This document shows positions 13,334-22,525 of a DNA stretch of 23,844 nucleotides, one piece after another. The stretch is from positions 1 through 23,844 of IMG/VR virus record IMGVR_UViG_3300020404_000113. The stretch is one strand, 5' to 3'. Source of the stretch: a virus. The position numbers and the translations under genes are program-made. The first letter of the stretch is position 1. Each line of letters opens with the position of its first letter. Under the pieces are notes generated by a model, which ran no database searches, was not told where the DNA came from, and saw nothing but the letters and a program-made list of their open reading frames with translations.

Positions 13334-15739
13334 ATGGAAGAACCCACTTACGACCTGATCGCTAATCCCATCTCATCCTTCACTACCTTTGGAGAGGCCG
13401 CCCCCAGCCCTGAAGCAACAGTTGAGGGAATGCCTGCCCCACCCATCGATGAGTATGGCCCGCTGTTGGACCAGCTCACGCAGCTATCCAAAACGATCAC
13501 AGGCATCGTTATGGACAACCGTAAACTCCAAAGCGAAGGGGATTTGATTCAGGGACAGATCGCCGGTGAGCAGATCTCACCAGAGGATCTCAACAACCTA
13601 GCCCAAGAGCAGAAGGAGAATGGCCTTGGGTTTGCCCAGCTAGTCGATGCAGGTCTGATCAAGGATGACGAAAGCCCGTGGTTCAAGCGGGGGGCTATGA
13701 GAGCCTTGGCCCAGCGAAACCTGTTCATGGCCGAACAGAACTTCCAAAGCAACATCAACAACGACTTTTATGACGACACAAGCAACCCTGGACTGAGCCA
13801 GAACCCAGAAGTGAACGTGGCTGTTGCCCAATACATTTCCAACACCCGCAACCCCCTCAACCTTAGCCCCGACATCCTTGAAAACTTCTATTACTCCTCG
13901 GCCTTTGAAGAGGGTTTCTCAAAGTTCCGCCGGCGAGCCACTATGGAGGTCGTGGGCCTCCGCAACCGAAAAGAACGCCAAGACCAAGAGATTGCTCTTC
14001 AGGCAGACATCCTTGATCGCCTCACCAACCCTCAGCCGATATCTCCCAGTGACTATGCCAAGAGCGCACTGCGGCTCAGTAAGGGTGAAATAACCAAAGA
14101 AGAGTTTGATGAACTGACAAACAGATTTGATTTGAATCCGCTGGAGGCAGTGGAAGATCTCATTTCTGATGTGAACTACAGATCAGTGTTTGGCAGCCAG
14201 GGTGCAGCAGACCGCATCGGGCAGTTCCTTGTTGAACAAGCTGTTCAGGGCAATCGTCTTGCTGATGAGGTGCTTCAAACAGCCAAGATGTCAAACGGCC
14301 AATCTCTGCTGGATTACAGTGATAGAACCAAGGTGGACTATGACTCTAAGAAGAGCCGGATTGATGAAGCTCTTGGAAAGAGTCTGGAAGCAGAGCAGGA
14401 GGCTCGCAACAACCAACGTGTATCGGCCGTCAAAGAGGCTGTTATCCAGGGCTTCAAGGGAGACCCGGCTTTCAGCCTCGACCTCATGAGTGATGAAAAC
14501 CTCAATAACTTCGGCCTGCTCCGCAAGGATGGCAAGATCCATGTACAGCTAGAGGGGGGTGTAACCTCAGAACTTAAGATGGATCAGCTAAAGAACCAAG
14601 CTCTTGAAGAGCAGTTCATAGAAAGGCTCCAATACGTCGCCGCTAATTATCCCGGACGCTCCTACGCAGCGCACATGGCTGATACCATGACTTGGTCCAG
14701 CCAAGGGGGATATGCAAACCCAGCGGTGAAATCTCGCATTGATCAGACGATGAGGCTTGTCAGCTCAGGTGCGATTGATCTTACGCCAGAACAACTGACG
14801 GGTATCCAGACTCAGCTTGATGTGTATCGGCAGGTCCGATCGTTCGGCAATAAGAACGCTCTAAACGCTTATTACTCCGGTGATGTAGGTAAGACCATGG
14901 TCCTGATCGACCTGCTTGAGCGGGGTGCTGCTGGAGATTTCATAGGATCACCCACGGGGACAGGAATCGCGGGAGCTGTGGCAACTCTTCAACGTATTAA
15001 TATCGAAGAAGACACCCCAAAAATGCGAGGACTTGAACAGGCGTTCATGACAGAAGTTAAAGAGAGGAACCTGCCCACCGCTATCACAGATCACCTTATG
15101 TCGGTGGCCCGTATTGCCGTGTCCACCGGACAGCTATCTCCGGATGCCGTAATTGAGGAGATCTTTAACCGTGATCTGGTGGTGAAGGGCGAGTATTACA
15201 CCTATAGCCCCTTCACCAGCCCCGGCATGACGCCAGACATTGCTAACCAGTTCTTCGACACCCAGATCGAATATGTCTTTTCGGGACTTGGGGAGGGGGA
15301 TGAAGGCAGCCTTCACCGATACCTGAGAGATGTCGTCTGGACGAATAGTGGTGCAGTAAAGGAATCTGATGAAGAATTCGCGGATGGATGGAGAAAGCTC
15401 AATTTCGAGCCCGCGACTTTCGGGGAGCCTGGCAGTTTCATCGTTACATATAACGGCTACAGCACTGATAATAGAGTCTTTACTTTCTCTGATCTAGAAG
15501 AGGCGGACAGGATCCGGGTATCTAAGCTGGGTCCAAATAGAACGCTTTTGCCTGGAGCGGATCAAAGTGGGTTTGTGTTCATGGAGAACTTTGCGAGAGA
15601 ACAAGGTAAGGAAGATCTCATTGGTCCTGCTACCTTGACCAGAAATGAAGTACCTAACCTGCTTCGCCGCCCTGATGCAGCTATGAATGCCGCCGGCAGG
15701 CTCAAGGGTCCGATCCCCACACCGGGAGAACCGGAATGA
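13334..15739 (+). CDS. internal virion protein C (T7 gp15-like ejection protein)
   Basis: An 801-aa ejection protein (T7 gp15 is 747 aa). It forms the trans-periplasmic part of the DNA conduit with gp16. I base the call on length, position between gp14 and gp16, mainly helical Glu/Gln/Asn-rich composition and recognisable stretches such as NDFYDDTSNPGL with SQNPEVNVAVAQYIS, LSPDILENFYYS and the later FTSPGMTPDIANQFFDTQ. I see no lytic transglycosylase motif. A GGAGGGGG ribosome binding site lies 7 bases upstream. The stop codon overlaps the gp16 ATG (ATGA), linking the two partners' synthesis. Confidence 0.92.
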   Translation: MEEPTYDLIANPISSFTTFGEAAPSPEATVEGMPAPPIDEYGPLLDQLTQLSKTITGIVMDNRKLQSEGDLIQGQIAGEQISPEDLNNLAQEQKENGLGFAQLVDAGLIKDDESPWFKRGAMRALAQRNLFMAEQNFQSNINNDFYDDTSNPGLSQNPEVNVAVAQYISNTRNPLNLSPDILENFYYSSAFEEGFSKFRRRATMEVVGLRNRKERQDQEIALQADILDRLTNPQPISPSDYAKSALRLSKGEITKEEFDELTNRFDLNPLEAVEDLISDVNYRSVFGSQGAADRIGQFLVEQAVQGNRLADEVLQTAKMSNGQSLLDYSDRTKVDYDSKKSRIDEALGKSLEAEQEARNNQRVSAVKEAVIQGFKGDPAFSLDLMSDENLNNFGLLRKDGKIHVQLEGGVTSELKMDQLKNQALEEQFIERLQYVAANYPGRSYAAHMADTMTWSSQGGYANPAVKSRIDQTMRLVSSGAIDLTPEQLTGIQTQLDVYRQVRSFGNKNALNAYYSGDVGKTMVLIDLLERGAAGDFIGSPTGTGIAGAVATLQRINIEEDTPKMRGLEQAFMTEVKERNLPTAITDHLMSVARIAVSTGQLSPDAVIEEIFNRDLVVKGEYYTYSPFTSPGMTPDIANQFFDTQIEYVFSGLGEGDEGSLHRYLRDVVWTNSGAVKESDEEFADGWRKLNFEPATFGEPGSFIVTYNGYSTDNRVFTFSDLEEADRIRVSKLGPNRTLLPGADQSGFVFMENFAREQGKEDLIGPATLTRNEVPNLLRRPDAAMNAAGRLKGPIPTPGEPE

Positions 15740-18700
15740 CGCAAGGACCATTTCTTGACTTTAATATTCCTCTTGGCCCGTCTCCGACCCCGAGAGAAAT
15801 CAAGGAAGCTAGGGATGCTGCCGCCCCTGGGTCACCCACTCTTGACGAAGTCTTCAACGAGGTAACACTTACCGGCAGCATTATTGAATTTATTTCCCGT
15901 CCTGACTTTGCCCCTAACCCGGAGTTCAGGCCAAGCCCGGAACTGATTGCGGAAAGAACTAGAGGGCTGCCTCCGGACCTAATGGAAGAGATTGTTCAGG
16001 AGTCTAACAGCCTGGATGAATTCCAATACCGCATCCGGAACGCCCGCGAACGGCTCAAGGTCCGTGAAAAGATTGCCTCACTTGGGTATGGCGGTGCCGC
16101 CCTCCAGTTTGGGGTCTCAATGATGGACCCAGTATTCTTGGCAGCGGCTCCCGCAGCCGGTATTGCTTTCGCCCCCAAAGTCGCCGGCTCTGCCTTCTTT
16201 GCTACAAGAGCGTCCCTGAGAGCAAATGCGGCTCTGAGAGGTTTGGGGATGTCGGCAGCAGTTGATGTCCCCTTGGAACTGGTCCGACAAGGAGTAGATC
16301 CCCTAGTTGATGGGCAAGACTTTGTCCTGAATACCTTAGGGTCCATAGCTCTGGGAACAGGAATTTCTGGTGCGTTCCCCCGCATGGCCGGGTTTCAGAA
16401 GGGGTGGCAAACTCAAATACATCTGGAGAACGTCAGACTTAGGGCTGAGACAGCACAGAAGATGGCCCAGAAAGTCGGCAACACTCCCGGTGACACCACT
16501 ATGGATGTCAACGGAACAACCTTCACCATTGTTCCTCCGAGACGACAAGAGATAATCAAGGAAGTAAATGGTCTTGGCAACAAGGTCTATGCCGAGGCCA
16601 GGAAGCTGGGGATCTCTACCCAAGAGCGGAAGATAAGAACAGCAGATCAAGAAGCATTCAATATCACGGCGAACATGCCGAACGATGAACTTCTCGATGA
16701 AGCCCGAAGACTTGGGGTTCCCACAGAGCTATCCCAAGGCCGGGTTGTCTCCGCAGATAGTCCTGTGCTGCCTCGGTTCAGGGAACAGAGGAAGCTCGCA
16801 GACATTCGAAAGGATGTTGTTAAGGCTCGTCAGGCTGAACTAGAAAAGGGACAGCTCCGCAGCATTAATGACGTAAGGAATGATGTTGTTGAGGCACGGA
16901 TCGAGGCTGAAGTCCGCTCACTCGGCAAGAACAGAAAGCAGCTTTTCAAGGAGGCCGCCAAGTACGGTGTGCCGACACACAACGATCCAGGGTCAACCGG
17001 CAAAAGAACATTCCGTAAGACTGAAGACATCACTGAAGAACTGATCGATGTCAAGTATTACGAGGGTAGCCTAGATCGCCAAGGGCAGCGGGCGGCAGTG
17101 AAAGCTCTGAAGGACACACCTTCAGAAGTTACTGAAGTTCTTGATCTTATTGAATTTGATTATGCGAAGGAAGCTACTAAGCCGCTACCAGAAGAAAGCA
17201 TTTGGTCAAGAGCCCTAAATATCCTCCCCTTCGCCAAGCCTATGGCAATCATGTTCAGGAGGTCTACCAACCCGCAGATTCAGAAGATGGGTGCGGGTGC
17301 TGTCGAAATGCCGACAGGGGACAATCCTAATGTTGACGTAGGCACCACCGTGCAGCTAAATGTAGACAAATCTCTGACCCACTACCACAAGCGAAGACTG
17401 GCGGTTGAAAAGCAGCTTGGAACAAAGCGGGCAGATGAGTTCGACAATGTTGTTCTTCAGAACATCCGTGAAGGAATTGACATGGATGGTGTGGAGGGGG
17501 AAGCTCAAGAGGCTATCCGGCAGATCTATGCCGAACTCGCCCAGTATGCCGATCGCAGGGGTCTTAGCGGTATCGCTAAGTCAATCAAAAGAAACTATGT
17601 GACCAGAGAGGGCGACCCGGACAAGGTTGTTTTCGCGGTGGAGAAGTTTGGCCGAGAAGAAGTTCTGAGGCTCCTAAGAGGAGCGTTCAGGGCTAATAAC
17701 CCAAATGCAAGTGAAGCCAAGGTAAACGCAACGGCAGAAGCGTGGCTGAAGTACGCCCATGATCCGAAGGAGTATGTGAACGCTAGGGTCGCTCCGGGGA
17801 AGAACTCGGCAAGAAAGATAAAAGCCCTTGAGGAAGAGCTGAAGAAAGCGGGACTGTCCAAAGAAGAAATTGCCGATGTTGTTGATCGCATTGCCCCCAA
17901 GAGCAACGACCCCCACCTTGGCATGACTAACCGCCGGATCAACTTTGATGAGGGATATTCCATTGAAGTACCGGGTGTCGGCACGCTGAAGTTTGGCGAC
18001 CTACTGAATAACAATCCGGACTATCTCCTCAACAAGTACATCCAAAGAATTGTTGGGGCATCTGAATTCACTGCCTATGCCAAGGGCCTTGGTGTTGAAG
18101 TCTCAGGCACGGGCGACCTGCCCACTATGAATGACTTCCTTAAGTTCATGGAAGAAGGTGGAGAAGTTCCCCGCTGGGCATCAGAAAGTTTCAACGTGTT
18201 CTACCGGCACATCATGGGTATGCCCCAAGGGGACATAAGCCAGCAAGCTCGTAGGCATCTAAGAGCCCTCCAGGAATACACGTTCATTCAGTCCATGGTC
18301 AACGTGGGTATTGCTCAGATGCCCGAACTGATGAACTCGACGGTCAGCAACGGATTGACAGCAACGCTACAGCAAGTACCTGCCCTACTGAAACTGAAGC
18401 GTCGAGCCCTAGATGGCGAGATCGATAGTCCACTTCTTGCTTCCCTTGAGGCGGGCGCGGCGGCTCCTGAATTGATCCACCAGCCACATATCAATAATCA
18501 CCGAATGCACTCTACGATGAGTGTTGATGAGGCCGGCGAGAAGAAATCAACCCTCGGAAGAATCAGACAGACCGTTACAGGGTTTGTTTCGGGTGCCCCT
18601 CAAGTAAGGATTGGCGACACGAAGTACAGCGTTAACCCCGCTGGTATCGCATTGATCGATGAACTTCTACGACAGATTCACAGCGCAACCACTATGCAGG

Positions 18701-19620
18701 ACTGGGTAAATAAGGCTTACAGGGTCACGAACGGCCAAGCCATAAAGAATACCTTCTGGTCTAAGTCACTAGATAGATTTAAGTACTTGGGATTTGAGGG
18801 CGAACAGCTTGATAAGTTGATGAAGGAACTGTCTCGTCCTGAGGTTATTGAAATTGAAGCTGGGGGCACAGTGGCTAAGTGGAACCGTGGAGCCATGGAT
18901 CCAGAGCTGAGAGCGAAGCTGGATTTTGCTCTGCGTCGAGATGTGGATCGCGTTATCCAGCGGAACAAGATCGGCAACCTGAGCCCGTGGATGGAACATC
19001 CCCTGTCAGGCCCTCTTCTTCAGTTCCGAAGGTTTGCAATCAACGCGACGAATAAGCAGTTGGTGTACAACCTGCAAATGAATGATGGGAAGGCGTACGC
19101 TACGTTCCTCTCGACAATCTTTGTGGGGTACTTGGGATACATCGTCAACACCGAAATCAGTGCCCGCAAGTTCAGTGGCAAGGAAAGAGATGATTTCAGG
19201 AAGAAGGCATACGGTGATAAGGACTTGGCTGGGATCACCATCCCTAATCCGATGATTGCTGGTGTCATGCGTTCAGGTGCATTCGGAGCCCTTGCCCCGA
19301 TTGTCGGGTCAGCCGGCTCACTGATTGACCCCGAAGAAGATGACATCAGTAATCTGTACCGGACATCAGGCTACTCAAACAACGTGCTGAGTATTCAATC
19401 GACTCCTGTAGGATCTCTTATGGTGGGAGCCCATAACGCCGTAAGAGAGATTGTTCCGGCTCTTCTCAGCGGAGCGACGGGAGGACGCTTGGGTAATAAA
19501 CTTACAGAACCCGAAGTTAGATCCATCGCCCGACTCTTCCCATTGAGGAACCACATTCTGTTCAACAAGGCCCTCAATGAACTCATCGAAGCCGCTGACC
19601 TCCCCGAAAGACAACGATAA
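15736..19620 (+). CDS. internal virion protein D (T7 gp16-like ejection protein), without an apparent transglycosylase domain
   Basis: A 1294-aa protein, near the T7 gp16 length (1318 aa), forming the inner-membrane end of the ejection tube. The first 130 residues are Pro/Glu-rich, followed by an Ala/Gly-rich hydrophobic stretch (about residues 121-160, GGAALQFGVSMMDPVFLAAA onward) like the membrane-active region of this family. T7 gp16 starts with a soluble lytic transglycosylase domain, and no such motif set is visible here. Residues about 287-414 contain repeats of an EARKLGVPT-type motif. C-terminal stretches such as GNLSPWMEHPLSGPLLQFRRFAINATNKQ and the hydrophobic ATFLSTIFVGYLGYIV are typical of the family. 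Overlaps gp15 by 4 bases; GGGAG lies upstream. Confidence 0.93.
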   Translation: MTQGPFLDFNIPLGPSPTPREIKEARDAAAPGSPTLDEVFNEVTLTGSIIEFISRPDFAPNPEFRPSPELIAERTRGLPPDLMEEIVQESNSLDEFQYRIRNARERLKVREKIASLGYGGAALQFGVSMMDPVFLAAAPAAGIAFAPKVAGSAFFATRASLRANAALRGLGMSAAVDVPLELVRQGVDPLVDGQDFVLNTLGSIALGTGISGAFPRMAGFQKGWQTQIHLENVRLRAETAQKMAQKVGNTPGDTTMDVNGTTFTIVPPRRQEIIKEVNGLGNKVYAEARKLGISTQERKIRTADQEAFNITANMPNDELLDEARRLGVPTELSQGRVVSADSPVLPRFREQRKLADIRKDVVKARQAELEKGQLRSINDVRNDVVEARIEAEVRSLGKNRKQLFKEAAKYGVPTHNDPGSTGKRTFRKTEDITEELIDVKYYEGSLDRQGQRAAVKALKDTPSEVTEVLDLIEFDYAKEATKPLPEESIWSRALNILPFAKPMAIMFRRSTNPQIQKMGAGAVEMPTGDNPNVDVGTTVQLNVDKSLTHYHKRRLAVEKQLGTKRADEFDNVVLQNIREGIDMDGVEGEAQEAIRQIYAELAQYADRRGLSGIAKSIKRNYVTREGDPDKVVFAVEKFGREEVLRLLRGAFRANNPNASEAKVNATAEAWLKYAHDPKEYVNARVAPGKNSARKIKALEEELKKAGLSKEEIADVVDRIAPKSNDPHLGMTNRRINFDEGYSIEVPGVGTLKFGDLLNNNPDYLLNKYIQRIVGASEFTAYAKGLGVEVSGTGDLPTMNDFLKFMEEGGEVPRWASESFNVFYRHIMGMPQGDISQQARRHLRALQEYTFIQSMVNVGIAQMPELMNSTVSNGLTATLQQVPALLKLKRRALDGEIDSPLLASLEAGAAAPELIHQPHINNHRMHSTMSVDEAGEKKSTLGRIRQTVTGFVSGAPQVRIGDTKYSVNPAGIALIDELLRQIHSATTMQDWVNKAYRVTNGQAIKNTFWSKSLDRFKYLGFEGEQLDKLMKELSRPEVIEIEAGGTVAKWNRGAMDPELRAKLDFALRRDVDRVIQRNKIGNLSPWMEHPLSGPLLQFRRFAINATNKQLVYNLQMNDGKAYATFLSTIFVGYLGYIVNTEISARKFSGKERDDFRKKAYGDKDLAGITIPNPMIAGVMRSGAFGALAPIVGSAGSLIDPEEDDISNLYRTSGYSNNVLSIQSTPVGSLMVGAHNAVREIVPALLSGATGGRLGNKLTEPEVRSIARLFPLRNHILFNKALNELIEAADLPERQR
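16594..16977 (+). repeat. protein-level repeats within the gp16-like gene
   Basis: Three copies of a 9-residue motif, EARKLGIST (residues 287-295), EARRLGVPT (322-330) and EAAKYGVPT (406-414), are seen in the translation. Between copies two and three lies a two-copy motif, DIRKDVVKARQAE (356-368) and DVRNDVVEARIEAE (379-392). The DNA is diverged, so these are old internal duplications rather than recent repeats. Confidence 0.75.
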
Positions 19621-19629
19621 GGATTCATC

Positions 19630-21633
19630 ATGCCCAATAGCTATCACGACATCAGTATTACACCGGGTAATCCGCCCAGTGTGGATACCGTGGACTTCAA
19701 CAGTACTGACCTGAAGTACCTTGAAACCGCCCACCTTCAGTTGATTGCCACAAACACGACTTCGGGAGAGAGTCAGACTTTCCTTCAGACGGAAAACACG
19801 CCTTTCACTGTCAGCGTGGTTTCGGGCACTACCACAATTAACATCGCTCCGATCAAGGCTTCTTTCCCCACGAACGCCAACAGAATCAGGGTCGCCAGGG
19901 TTACGCCCTCGGAAAACCTCCTGACCAACTTCGTCAACTCCTCGCTGCTCCGTGCCGAGGACCTGAATCAGAACTCTGAACAGCTCCTATTTGTCCTCCA
20001 GGAGCAGATTGATGCAGGTACGGGCTCGCTGCCCCTGACGGCCGCAGATGAATTTGACGCGGGTACTAGGAACATCATTAATCTGAAGGATGGCCTCAGT
20101 GACAAAGATGCGGTCAACTTTGGTCAGCTTTCAGCTATTGCCGGTGGAATCACGAATAGCCCCAGCGTTCCTCAGGTGTACAGCTTTGCTTTGGGGTTGA
20201 ATGGCGGGGGCACGGTTTCAGGGGCTAATACCACATTCACCCTCTCACCCGCTCCTACTTCAAACATTGACGGGACATTCATTGTTGAAGTAGCAGGAGT
20301 CATCCAGCGTCCCGGCACCGACTTTACGGTGAACGGCAATGTCCTGACTTTGTTGAACACAGACCTAACTGATACTGCGTTCGATAACACGTCAATCATC
20401 ATTCAGAACTTTGGAGTGTCTAGGGACGTGTTTTCCTTCCCGGTGACGGGCGAAGCAGTAAGCAACACTGAGACACCCCTGACCCTCAAGGGTGCGGCCA
20501 GCGGTGACGCCACTGCTCTCTTGGATGTAAAGGACTCCAGCGGCACCAGCAACACGACAATCAGTGCTGGCGGAACGGTCAAGGCCAAGGTAGTTGAGCC
20601 TCTTACAAGTGGATCCTTGGCGGTCAATCCGACTACGCTCACGACGACAGGAAACGTCTCGTCAGGAGGAACCCTGTCTGTCGGACCCAACTTCGATGTA
20701 GCTCAGTCTGGCGACGTGACTGCCAACAAGATCACCCTGGGTACAACGTCAGGGTTTGGGACGAATGATGTAGTCACGAAGGCGTATGTGGACTCTTCTG
20801 GCGGAGCCGGCGGTACTTTCAGCTCAGAGACAAACCTGAATACTCTGACGGCTCCCCAGAGATCTTCCGGCGTCGTCCCCTCCAACCCGTCAGATAAAAA
20901 CTACCCAGCGGGTGTCAGCGCGGGCGAAGCAGTGATCCTTATTGTTAATCGCCTGGGAGGAGCAGGGTCCGGTGCGGGCACCCAAGAGTTGCAAGTCTTG
21001 GGTCCGTCTACTGGTTCTACTCAGCAAGTCTATCAATACCATCGACTTTTTGATGGCAGCACTTTCTCTGACTGGTTCTTTGGGATCACTAACCGGCACG
21101 GCGTAAATGATTTGGCGGCTCCCTCTGACAACCTGAGCATGAACAATAAGAAGATTGTGTCTCTGGCTGATCCTACGTTCGCTAATCACGCAACCACCAA
21201 GGCGTATGTGGACGACGCAGTTAGTACTAAAGGCGACATCAAGAGATCAGTGAAGGCGTGTGGTCACGTTACATTGACCCGAAACAGCGGCAGCAACTCT
21301 GGCCAGCTTTCGAGCAATGTGGATGAAGGTTTTAATCTAACAATTGAATCGGCAACGTACGTCGCTGCAACAAGCACAACTGTAAACGTAAGTTCTCCTC
21401 AAATTCTCAATGCAAATATGACGCCAATAATCTACGCCACGAATGCGATTTCATCGAGTTCTAATTCTGTTGCGGGTCCGTGGACTTTAGTGACTAACCA
21501 CACGGCCAAAAATTATCAGGGGGGAAACTCAAACGGATTTGAATTCACACTTCCCTACGCACCAACTAATGTAGATGCGTCCAGAACAATAAGACTTAAA
21601 GTCCTTATGTTCTCGTCAGATCAACAAGTATAG
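19630..21633 (+). CDS. tail fibre protein with T7 gp17-like N-terminus
   Basis: A 667-aa receptor-binding fibre. The first 150 residues form the virion-anchoring domain shared with T7 gp17: it ends with the segment RVARVTPSENLLTNF, SSLLRAEDLNQNSEQLLFVLQEQID, the usual signature. Then comes a long Thr/Ser/Gly/Val-rich shaft region with repeated NIxNLKDxxxxxDAVNF and TKAYVD units (for example residues 383-389 and 523-529) seen in trimeric fibre shafts. The last ~130 residues (from bases about 21260) have a different, Asn/Ser/Thr-rich composition and more AT-rich DNA, so the receptor-binding tip looks like an exchanged module. AAGGA lies 8 bases before the ATG. A second fibre-like gene follows after 9 bases. 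Confidence 0.93.
   Translation: MPNSYHDISITPGNPPSVDTVDFNSTDLKYLETAHLQLIATNTTSGESQTFLQTENTPFTVSVVSGTTTINIAPIKASFPTNANRIRVARVTPSENLLTNFVNSSLLRAEDLNQNSEQLLFVLQEQIDAGTGSLPLTAADEFDAGTRNIINLKDGLSDKDAVNFGQLSAIAGGITNSPSVPQVYSFALGLNGGGTVSGANTTFTLSPAPTSNIDGTFIVEVAGVIQRPGTDFTVNGNVLTLLNTDLTDTAFDNTSIIIQNFGVSRDVFSFPVTGEAVSNTETPLTLKGAASGDATALLDVKDSSGTSNTTISAGGTVKAKVVEPLTSGSLAVNPTTLTTTGNVSSGGTLSVGPNFDVAQSGDVTANKITLGTTSGFGTNDVVTKAYVDSSGGAGGTFSSETNLNTLTAPQRSSGVVPSNPSDKNYPAGVSAGEAVILIVNRLGGAGSGAGTQELQVLGPSTGSTQQVYQYHRLFDGSTFSDWFFGITNRHGVNDLAAPSDNLSMNNKKIVSLADPTFANHATTKAYVDDAVSTKGDIKRSVKACGHVTLTRNSGSNSGQLSSNVDEGFNLTIESATYVAATSTTVNVSSPQILNANMTPIIYATNAISSSSNSVAGPWTLVTNHTAKNYQGGNSNGFEFTLPYAPTNVDASRTIRLKVLMFSSDQQV
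20779..20793 (+). repeat. direct repeat copy 1 in tail fibre gene
   Basis: The 15-base sequence AAGGCGTATGTGGAC occurs here and again at 21199-21213, encoding KAYVD in the same frame (codons 384-388 and 524-528). The copies are exactly 420 bases (140 codons) apart, so recombination between them would remove or duplicate 140 residues in frame. Confidence 0.85.
21199..21213 (+). repeat. direct repeat copy 2 in tail fibre gene
   Basis: Second copy of AAGGCGTATGTGGAC; see the first copy at 20779-20793. It lies just upstream of the AT-richer 3' end that encodes the putative receptor-binding tip. Confidence 0.85.
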
Positions 21634-21642
21634 GAGTCCACT

Positions 21643-22257
21643 ATGCCAACTAAAGTAAGTGCAGCCATGACAGAGGGTGTCGTCAAAGACACCGACAAGG
21701 CTCTGAGTACCGGAAGTAGCCTGACAGCTCAGACTGGCAAGGTGGTCCAGCTCGGAACCAATAACACCGTCGCCGACACCATCAACCCCCTCTACACCCT
21801 TGGTGGTATTCAACTGGGTGGGTCTGGTGCGGCGAACCTATTGGATGATTATGAGATAGGCACATATACCATCGCAATGACCGCCGCTACTTCAGGAACA
21901 ATAACTTTGGATAGTGGCTTCAACACAGGTTATTACACAAAAGTGGGGGACATTGTAACTGTTACAGGCAATCCAAAAATAAGTTCTGTCTCTAGTCCCA
22001 CAGGCACTACTTTAATCTCTTTACCTTTTGCAGTGAAAAATGAAGCAAAGTCAAATGCTGTAGGCCCAATGCTTGAAGCAGGAGTTACATACCAAGCAAA
22101 TCAAACGGGTGGATTTATGGTGTTGTCAGCAGAAAACACAGCAACTATGACAATTCTGTATAACACAGATGGTGATTTCTTCGGCTTACAGGCCCAGAAT
22201 GCTGGTTTTGGAGCCAACGACCAATTCCGTTTTAGCATCACATATAAATCGCAATAA
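21643..22257 (+). CDS. second fibre-like / receptor-binding protein
   Basis: A 204-aa protein directly after the tail fibre. Residues 1-66 (MPTKVSAAMTEGVVKDTDKA onward, with LGGIQLGGSGAANLL) look like a conserved collar or attachment segment. From residue 67, DDYEIGTYTIAMT, then GYYTKVGDIVTVTG and LISLPFAV form a beta-rich module. The motif (DYE-x-GT-W/Y-T, then Y-x-K-x-G, then G-x-x-x-I-x-x-LPF) is frequent at the C-termini of phage tail-fibre proteins and side proteins. DNA from about 21838 to 22257 is visibly more AT-rich than its surroundings, marking the module as recently exchanged. A role in host binding is inferred from motif and position. Its own AGGAG site lies upstream. Confidence 0.78.
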   Translation: MPTKVSAAMTEGVVKDTDKALSTGSSLTAQTGKVVQLGTNNTVADTINPLYTLGGIQLGGSGAANLLDDYEIGTYTIAMTAATSGTITLDSGFNTGYYTKVGDIVTVTGNPKISSVSSPTGTTLISLPFAVKNEAKSNAVGPMLEAGVTYQANQTGGFMVLSAENTATMTILYNTDGDFFGLQAQNAGFGANDQFRFSITYKSQ

Positions 22258-22270
22258 AAGGATGAGCAAC

Positions 22271-22525
22271 ATGATTACTAAAGAACTCGAAGTGGACAAG
22301 ATCGAAGTCGTAGGACTTTGGAATGTCCAAGTACGAACCGCCACTGTCATCAAGGAAGGCGATGAGGAAATCTCACGATCCTTCCATCGTCATGTCCTCA
22401 CTCCCGACAGTGATATGTCTGAAGAGGATCCGCGAGTGGTTGCAGTTGCCGAAGCGGCTTGGACACCTGAAGTTCGTGCAGCGTTTGATGCATTCAAGGA
22501 AGCCCAGACTGATGGAGTCGGATAA
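22271..22525 (+). CDS. small conserved protein after the fibre genes, about 84 aa
   Basis: An acidic 84-aa protein starting MITKELEVDKIEVVG. The segment WNVQVRTATVIKEGDEEISR followed by SFHRHVLTPDSD resembles a short protein I recall near tail-fibre genes of several marine phages, but I know of no assigned function. The ATG at 22271 has AAAGGA 8 bases upstream; an ATG at 22262 overlaps that site and is less likely. The C-terminus ends in a helical AAWTPEVRAAFDAFKEAQ. It overlaps the next gene by 14 bases. Confidence 0.7.
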   Translation: MITKELEVDKIEVVGLWNVQVRTATVIKEGDEEISRSFHRHVLTPDSDMSEEDPRVVAVAEAAWTPEVRAAFDAFKEAQTDGVG

